From JABDCI01 sp964475835 (GTDB lineage: Bacteria; Verrucomicrobiota; Verrucomicrobiia; JABWAM01), in NCBI GenBank assembly GCA_964475835.1, contig CAYYYL010000002.1, positions 62,001 through 126,000 on the forward strand: a stretch of 64,000 bases of DNA, given 5' to 3'. The notes under the pieces were generated by a model, which saw nothing but the letters and a program-made list of their open reading frames with translations, was not told where the DNA came from and did no database searches. This document shows positions 59,955 to 64,000 of the stretch, piece by piece. How positions within the stretch are numbered: position 1 is the first letter of the stretch; every line of letters starts with the position of its first letter. The position numbers and the translations under genes are program-made.

Positions 59955-60374
59955 TGATTCGAGGGTTGTAAGCCGAGTTCTGTCAGTGGACTGCAAAGCG
60001 GACTTTGCCCCCACTGTGATCATCATTTCTCTTCCGGATTTGATTTCTCAAATCTGGAGCCCTCTGTCCGTAGACAGACGGCTGCGACCTTACCCGGGAC
60101 TTTAACGAGTCGGTCAGCTCGATTCGTCCCCTATTTGGTCTCGCTCCGGCCTGGGTTTTCCATGCGCCTTTGATTGCTCTCCGGCCGGTGGGCTCTTACC
60201 CCGCCTTTTCACCATGACCTGCCCGAAGGCAGGCTGTTTGTTTTCTGTGGCACTTTCCGTGACGCCGTGCTTGCGCTAACGGCGTCCCCTCCCTTAACAG
60301 GAGGCGGCCTGACCCGAGGAGCTCGGACTTTCCTCCCGGCATTCAACATGCCGGGCGATGATCCACCCTCTGAA
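59955..60374 (-). ncRNA. rnpB: RNase P RNA, bacterial type A
   Basis: Read on the minus strand, the sequence has GAGGAAAGTCCGAGCTCC near the 5' end, GGTGAAAAGGCGGGGTAAGA, GAGCGAGACCAAATAGGGG, and CTGACAGAACTCGGCTTAC near the 3' end. These are the conserved blocks of the type A catalytic RNA. The short stem CCCGGCAT / ATGCCGGG fits P3, and GAGGGT near 60370 pairs with ACCCTC near 59966 to give P1, which sets the ends within a few bases. It cuts the 5' leader from precursor tRNAs. It lies between the zinc-ribbon gene and ccsA; the candidate promoter has a TACATT near 60380. Confidence 0.93.
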
Positions 60375-60426
60375 AATGTAGCAAAGAACATCCACAATGA
60401 CTCCTGAGGGGCATGCCCCCCGGGGG

Positions 60427-61134
60427 TTATTCAGCCACCCAGTATAGGATACGGCCGCAATTGGTGCAAGAAACCAACTCGGAATCATGTCGGGCACTGT
60501 GGATGGTCTGGGGGGTCAATTGCAAATGGCATCCCATGCACATCCCATGGGAGATCGGAACGATTGCCTGGCCGTGGCGGCTCTGAAAAATACGCTCATA
60601 ACGACTCAAAACGGATTCCTCAAAATCGGTCACCAATTTGGCGCGTTCGACTTTGAGTTCTTCAGCCTGTTTTACAATGGCTTCAGTTTTTTTGTTCAGG
60701 GCGTCCTCCTGCAATTGCAGGCTGGCGAGAATGGTTTTTAGTTTGGCCTCGCATTCCCTGACCCACGCCTGGGCCTGCTCAATCTTTTCCATGATTCCGA
60801 GCTCCTGGTCCTCAAGTTTCCGGATTTCCTCCTCCGTGGCGGCAATTTCATGCTGGAGGGCGTGAAACTGGTCGTTGTTTTTGATCTCGATCAGCTGGCC
60901 TTTGTACTTGCGCGCCAGCTCCTCCTTCGCAGCCACGTCCATCTCCAGTTTTTTGCGATCCGCTTCCAGGCGTTTCAAATCCGCCTTTGCCTGGTCCGCA
61001 GCCGCTGTCGCGGCTTTGCGTTGCTTGTCAATATCCCCCTTCTCAATGGGAATATGCTCCAGTTCCTGTTTGAGGCGCAAAAGGCGGATGTCACGATCCT
61101 GTGTGACGAGGAGTTGTTCCAAAATCGAGTTCAT
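60427..61134 (-). CDS. Zinc-ribbon coiled-coil protein (DUF164 / CT398-like)
   Basis: 235 residues. A long coiled coil fills residues ~1-185, with heptad-rich stretches such as LRLKQELEHIPIEKGDIDKQ and KLEDQELGIMEKIEQAQAWV. The C-terminal C4 zinc ribbon has CMGCHLQLTP and VSCTNCGRILYW. The family is widespread, and a role in RNA or protein assembly has been proposed; the function remains unclear. It overlaps ribE by 4 bp. Confidence 0.8.
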   Translation of the reverse strand: MNSILEQLLVTQDRDIRLLRLKQELEHIPIEKGDIDKQRKAATAAADQAKADLKRLEADRKKLEMDVAAKEELARKYKGQLIEIKNNDQFHALQHEIAATEEEIRKLEDQELGIMEKIEQAQAWVRECEAKLKTILASLQLQEDALNKKTEAIVKQAEELKVERAKLVTDFEESVLSRYERIFQSRHGQAIVPISHGMCMGCHLQLTPQTIHSARHDSELVSCTNCGRILYWVAE

Positions 61135-61718
61135 GGTCTTACCGCTTTCTGCGCATATTTGGCCAGCATATCGGCCTCAAGGTTTACCTGATCACCTTGG
61201 CGTTTCCACCCCAAGGTCGTCAACTTCAAGGTGTGGGGAATCAGCCAGATTCCAAAGCCCTTCCTATCCACCCCGCCTACGGTCAGGCTCACACCATCCA
61301 CCGAGACACTCCCCTTCAAAATGATCCATTTCAAAAATCCACGGGGCGGTTCAATCTTCATCCACACATCCGTCCCTCTGGGCTCATGATGGGAAATTCG
61401 ACCCATGCCATCGATATGGCCCGTGACGAAGTGTCCACCAATGGGATCTCCCGATTTCAAAGCCTTTTCCAGATTGACCCTTGTTCCCGGCCGGGAAACC
61501 GAAAGCGTGGTGCAGCGCAAGGTCTCGTGGAGGACATCGAATTCAAAGATCCCACCACGATTGGAAACGACAGTCAAACAACACCCATCGACGGCAATTG
61601 AATCCCCGACACGCACCCCTTTTCCCAAACCCCTGTGCTGGATGAAAAGTCGAGCCCCTTTCGCCGTTTTTCGTATTCGCTGGAGTTCGCCCTGCGCCTC
61701 GACAATGCCGCTGAACAT
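61131..61718 (-). CDS. ribE: Riboflavin synthase alpha chain
   Basis: 195 residues, two similar barrels of about 95 residues, as is typical of the trimeric enzyme. It dismutates two 6,7-dimethyl-8-ribityllumazine molecules to riboflavin. The first half opens with MFSGIVEAQGELQRI, followed by DSIAVDGCCLTV; the second half has FVTGHIDGMGRI and SVDGVSLTVG. The other rib genes are not adjacent. It overlaps the zinc-ribbon gene by 4 bp and lies 33 bp after ahcY. Confidence 0.92.
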   Translation of the reverse strand: MFSGIVEAQGELQRIRKTAKGARLFIQHRGLGKGVRVGDSIAVDGCCLTVVSNRGGIFEFDVLHETLRCTTLSVSRPGTRVNLEKALKSGDPIGGHFVTGHIDGMGRISHHEPRGTDVWMKIEPPRGFLKWIILKGSVSVDGVSLTVGGVDRKGFGIWLIPHTLKLTTLGWKRQGDQVNLEADMLAKYAQKAVRP

Positions 61719-61751
61719 GAATGATGGATTTTACGCCAAAGCGTGTAAAAT

Positions 61752-63131
61752 TTAGTAGCGGTAGTGATCTGGCTTGTACGGCCCTTCCACGGGGATTCCG
61801 AGGTATTCGGATTGTTTGGGGGTCAACCGGGTCAGTTTCACCCCCAATTTCTTCAAATGAAGGCGGGCCACTTTCTCGTCCAGGAGTTTCGGGAGAACGT
61901 ACACCTGGTTTTTATACTTCGTTGTGGAGCGATTGTCCCATAGTTCGATCTGGGCCATGACTTGATTCGTGAATGAGGCGCTCATCACAAAGCTGGGATG
62001 GCCGGTGGCACATCCGAGGTTGACCAATCGGCCTTCCGCAAGAATCGTAAGGCGTTTGCCGTTGGGCCATTCCACCTGATCCACCTGGGGTTTGATATTA
62101 AACCGCTTCAATTTCTTGTCGCCAAAGACACTTGCCACATCCACCTCCAGATCGAAGTGTCCGATGTTACAGACAATCGCCTGATTTTTCATAGCATCCA
62201 TGTGTTCCCGACGAATGACATCCCGGCAACCGGTGGTGGTGACAAAAATATCCCCGATGGAGGCAGCCTCCTCCATGGTGGTCACTTGATATCCTTCCAT
62301 GGATGCTTGGAGCGCGATGATGGGATCGATCTCCGTGATGAGGACACGGGCACCCTGGCCCCGAAGAGACTGGGCACATCCCTTGCCGACATCGCCATAA
62401 CCACACACGACCGCGATTTTGCCTGCCACCATGACGTCCGTGGCGCGTTTGATTCCGTCAAGAAGGGATTCTCGGCAACCGTAAAGATTATCGAATTTTG
62501 ACTTTGTGCAGGAATCATTCACATTGATGGCTGGAAGTTTCAGGGTCCCCTTCTGCATCATTTGATAAAGACGATGAACGCCCGTGGTTGTCTCCTCGCT
62601 GAGGCCAACGATATCCTTGAGGAGTTCGGGGAACTTCTGATGGACCATGGCGGTCAGGTCTCCTCCATCGTCAAGAATCAGGTTCAGAGCCTTGCCGTCC
62701 GGCCAGAAAATGGTCTGCTCGATGCACCAATCGAACTCCTCGGCAGACATTCCTTTCCATGCGAACACCGGAATGCCCGCGGCGGCAATGGCCGCCGCGG
62801 CATGATCCTGGGTGGAGAAAATGTTGCAGGAGCTCCAGCGAACCTCGGCGCCAAGATCGGCAAGGGTTTCAATCAACACCGCCGTCTGGATCGTCATGTG
62901 CAGGCATCCGGCAATGCGAGCCCCGGCAAGGGGCTTCTTACCCTTGTACTCTTCTCTAAGAGCCATCAGGCCGGGCATTTCGGTTTCCGCAATGATGATC
63001 TCCTTGCGTCCCCATTCGGCGAGGGAAATATCCTTCACCTTGTAGTCACTGACGTTCGATTTCGAAGAACCTTTGATACTGGTGGTTGATTTGGACGCTT
63101 TCATTTGTTTGGCAACTGGGACGGATGGCAT
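61752..63131 (-). CDS. ahcY: Adenosylhomocysteinase
   Basis: 459 residues. It splits S-adenosylhomocysteine into adenosine and homocysteine, keeping methylation free of product inhibition. Readable motifs: GARIAGCLHMTIQTAVLIET, VRWSSCNIFSTQDHAAAAIA, VNVNDSCTKSKFDN-like region (INVNDSCTKSKFDNLYGCRE), CGYGDVGKGCAQSLRG for NAD, and the C-terminal HYRY. The start at 63131 adds a polar N-terminal tail of ~35 residues; a start at 63104 (MKASKS) is an alternative. It opens the minus-strand run of ribE and zinc-ribbon genes. Confidence 0.93.
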   Translation of the reverse strand: MPSVPVAKQMKASKSTTSIKGSSKSNVSDYKVKDISLAEWGRKEIIIAETEMPGLMALREEYKGKKPLAGARIAGCLHMTIQTAVLIETLADLGAEVRWSSCNIFSTQDHAAAAIAAAGIPVFAWKGMSAEEFDWCIEQTIFWPDGKALNLILDDGGDLTAMVHQKFPELLKDIVGLSEETTTGVHRLYQMMQKGTLKLPAINVNDSCTKSKFDNLYGCRESLLDGIKRATDVMVAGKIAVVCGYGDVGKGCAQSLRGQGARVLITEIDPIIALQASMEGYQVTTMEEAASIGDIFVTTTGCRDVIRREHMDAMKNQAIVCNIGHFDLEVDVASVFGDKKLKRFNIKPQVDQVEWPNGKRLTILAEGRLVNLGCATGHPSFVMSASFTNQVMAQIELWDNRSTTKYKNQVYVLPKLLDEKVARLHLKKLGVKLTRLTPKQSEYLGIPVEGPYKPDHYRY

Positions 63132-63273
63132 AGGAAATAAGGGTGAAACATGGCTTTATACCCGATGATGAGCCCATACGGCAAGCCACCAGCGAAATGT
63201 TTTAAATATCGACTTTTCTGGCATCCTGAAATATTCGAGCTATGTTGGAGATCAAACAAACCAAGGAGTTGTC

Positions 63274-63507
63274 ATGAAATCCCGTCCCATCATCTTCAGT
63301 CTTGCCGGCTGCCTGCTCTGCCTGCTGGCAGGCGTCCTCTGGTTGCGTGCCGAGGATTCACCCTCCCCTGGTCCGGATGCGGAAAACCAGGACAAGTGGA
63401 GTCAAATTCAGACGAACCACAAGGAGATGCTCAAGAAGGTTGATCAGATTGAGGAGAACCTTAACTTCATCAAAGCCCGCAGCATGTCTGGCGGACGGCG
63501 CACCTGA
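63274..63507 (+). CDS. Small secreted coiled-coil protein, copy 1
   Basis: 77 residues. A good Shine-Dalgarno (AAGGAG) lies 6 bp before the ATG. A signal peptide (IIFSLAGCLLCLLAGVLWL) leads to a short acidic Pro-rich part and a helix with heptad spacing (HKEMLKKVDQIEENLNFIKA). The next gene has the same plan and size, so the pair looks like a tandem duplication. No known family. It may be periplasmic and bind the partner through the coiled coil. Confidence 0.65.
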   Translation: MKSRPIIFSLAGCLLCLLAGVLWLRAEDSPSPGPDAENQDKWSQIQTNHKEMLKKVDQIEENLNFIKARSMSGGRRT

Positions 63508-63512
63508 TTTTT

Positions 63513-63746
63513 ATGAAACGAATTCATCTTTTTTCCCTCACCCTTGGCCTGGCACTCGGTTTTGCAGCCGCTGCTGGGGTTTTGAAACTTCCACACGCCT
63601 GCGCAGAAGAGACGAAGCCAGTCATGACTCAGGAGGAGCTCGATAAGAAACTTGATGCAATACTGGAAGACCAGAAACAGGTCGCAAAGCGTCTAGAGGA
63701 TGTGGTGACCCAGACCCAGTTCCTGAAGGCGGCTTCGGGAAAGTGA
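63513..63746 (+). CDS. Small secreted coiled-coil protein, copy 2
   Basis: 77 residues, exactly the length of copy 1 and 5 bp after it. A signal peptide (IHLFSLTLGLALGFAAAAGV) is followed by a helix with KKLDAILEDQKQVAKRLEDV and VTQTQFLKAA, which aligns with the coiled coil of copy 1 (VDQIEENLNFIKA). It has diverged far in sequence. Function unknown; Lpp-like structural or LPS-linked roles are conceivable but unsupported. Confidence 0.65.
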   Translation: MKRIHLFSLTLGLALGFAAAAGVLKLPHACAEETKPVMTQEELDKKLDAILEDQKQVAKRLEDVVTQTQFLKAASGK

Positions 63747-63751
63747 ATCTT

Positions 63752-64000
63752 TCAGTCCTTTTTTTCGGTCTGGCTGAGAAGCACGGCCCGAACATCGGGG
63801 GGGTGAAAATTGACCGGGGGTAGTTGTTTGCCGTCACTTCGTGTTTTACCCATTTTTTTCTTCATATTGGCGCGATGCACAGCATCGTAGACGGCAGCGC
63901 CATCGTACCCGAGGCTGTGGGGGAAACTGTGCGTGACGTAGAGAACATCCGCCACATTGCGGGCGATCATGGCAAGGTCTTCATGGAGGCAGGCTTCCGA
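63752..64000 (-). CDS. MazG/HisE-like nucleotide pyrophosphohydrolase (partial, C-terminal part)
   Basis: The reading frame is open to the window's last base, so the N-terminus is missing; 82 residues are visible. LHEDLAMIARNVADVLYVTH with SLGYDGAAVYDAVHRANMKK matches the last helices of all-alpha NTP pyrophosphohydrolases of the phosphoribosyl-ATP pyrophosphohydrolase-like type, where D-x-L-Y-V and VHR-x-NM are characteristic. The tail PPVNFHPPDVRAVL is also typical. The substrate is unknown, as the catalytic first helices lie outside. It is convergent with the small secreted pair, with only 5 bp between stops. Confidence 0.7.
   Translation of the reverse strand, partial: SEACLHEDLAMIARNVADVLYVTHSFPHSLGYDGAAVYDAVHRANMKKKMGKTRSDGKQLPPVNFHPPDVRAVLLSQTEKKD

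Noticed and set aside
60174..60407. Open frames on both strands across the RNase P RNA
   Set aside because: They lie inside the conserved structural RNA and have no protein-like composition.
60406..60425. GGGGCATGCCCC palindrome after the zinc-ribbon gene as a terminator
   Set aside because: No T tract follows on either strand.
63132..63273. An S-adenosylhomocysteine or SAM riboswitch in the ahcY leader
   Set aside because: The GAGGAGCGCUGC-like core of the SAH riboswitch is absent, and the only paired element is a 5-bp GGCTT/AAGCC stem with a 26-nt loop. A covariance-model search would be decisive.
1..64000. CRISPR arrays, insertion sequences, prophage, tRNA or rRNA genes, restriction or toxin-antitoxin systems
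   Set aside because: I saw no regularly spaced repeats, transposase, integrase or RNA gene other than RNase P RNA. The gene content is chromosomal and continuous.

Overview
The window looks like a chromosomal segment of a Gram-negative bacterium of the PVC group, most likely Verrucomicrobiota. This is an inference from content. There is a DUF1559-type prepilin (GFTLMELLVV N-terminus, CDGH near the C-terminus) beside glycoside hydrolases and a GntR/LacI-type regulator, DUF2851, DUF4340 and GldG-like proteins, lipid A and outer-membrane functions (LpxI, MsbA-like, LolC/E), several lipoproteins, and a PASTA-less Ser/Thr kinase. By eye the GC content is slightly above half. I saw no rRNA, tRNA, insertion sequence, prophage or CRISPR array.

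Layout. 1-8.6 kb: end of an unknown gene, a DUF2851 protein, an amino-acid permease with a C-terminal universal-stress domain, then a four-gene ABC export unit (ATPase, ABC-2 permease, GldG-like, DUF4340 with four internal repeats). 8.6-13.9 kb: a surface-glycan block with an SGNH hydrolase, an MsbA-like flippase, a small membrane protein and a NodU-family carbamoyltransferase. 13.9-17.3 kb: ilvN-ilvC, lpxI and a Gfo/Idh/MocA oxidoreductase. 17.3-25.8 kb: a single-chain indolepyruvate:ferredoxin oxidoreductase, an O-antigen ligase-like protein, a Ser/Thr kinase, a PHP phosphoesterase and dnaA. An AT-rich gap of about 770 bp upstream of dnaA carries two TTATTCACA boxes and is a candidate replication origin.

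26.5-34.8 kb: a carbohydrate-degradation cluster with a prepilin, two secreted clan GH-A-like hydrolases, their probable regulator and two paralogous secreted binding-type proteins separated by a textbook terminator. 35.6-42.7 kb (minus strand): an ECF sigma factor, a small Cys-rich secreted protein, a short anti-sigma-like membrane protein, a CnrX/CpxP-like periplasmic sensor, a DUF2490 protein and a CusB-CusA copper/silver-type efflux pair. Together these resemble CnrYXH-type control joined to a Cus-type pump.

42.7-47.7 kb: an orphan sugar-binding lipoprotein, a small lipoprotein, an MFS transporter, a LolC/E permease and a 3D-domain protein. 47.8-55.1 kb: ilvB (33 kb from its small subunit), a universal stress gene with a well-formed sigma-54 promoter and a hairpin over its ribosome-binding site, an L,D-transpeptidase, two more SGNH hydrolases, a TPR protein, a LamG protein and a lipoprotein.

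55.1-63.1 kb is one long minus-strand run: ahcY, ribE, a zinc-ribbon protein, RNase P RNA, ccsA, hemA, hemC, a lone receiver domain and a cobA-hemD fusion. ccsA through hemC are tightly packed, joining tetrapyrrole synthesis to cytochrome c maturation. The window ends with two tandem small secreted paralogues and the C-terminus of a MazG/HisE-like pyrophosphohydrolase.

Many starts lack a strong Shine-Dalgarno sequence, so several start positions are choices, explained in the entries.
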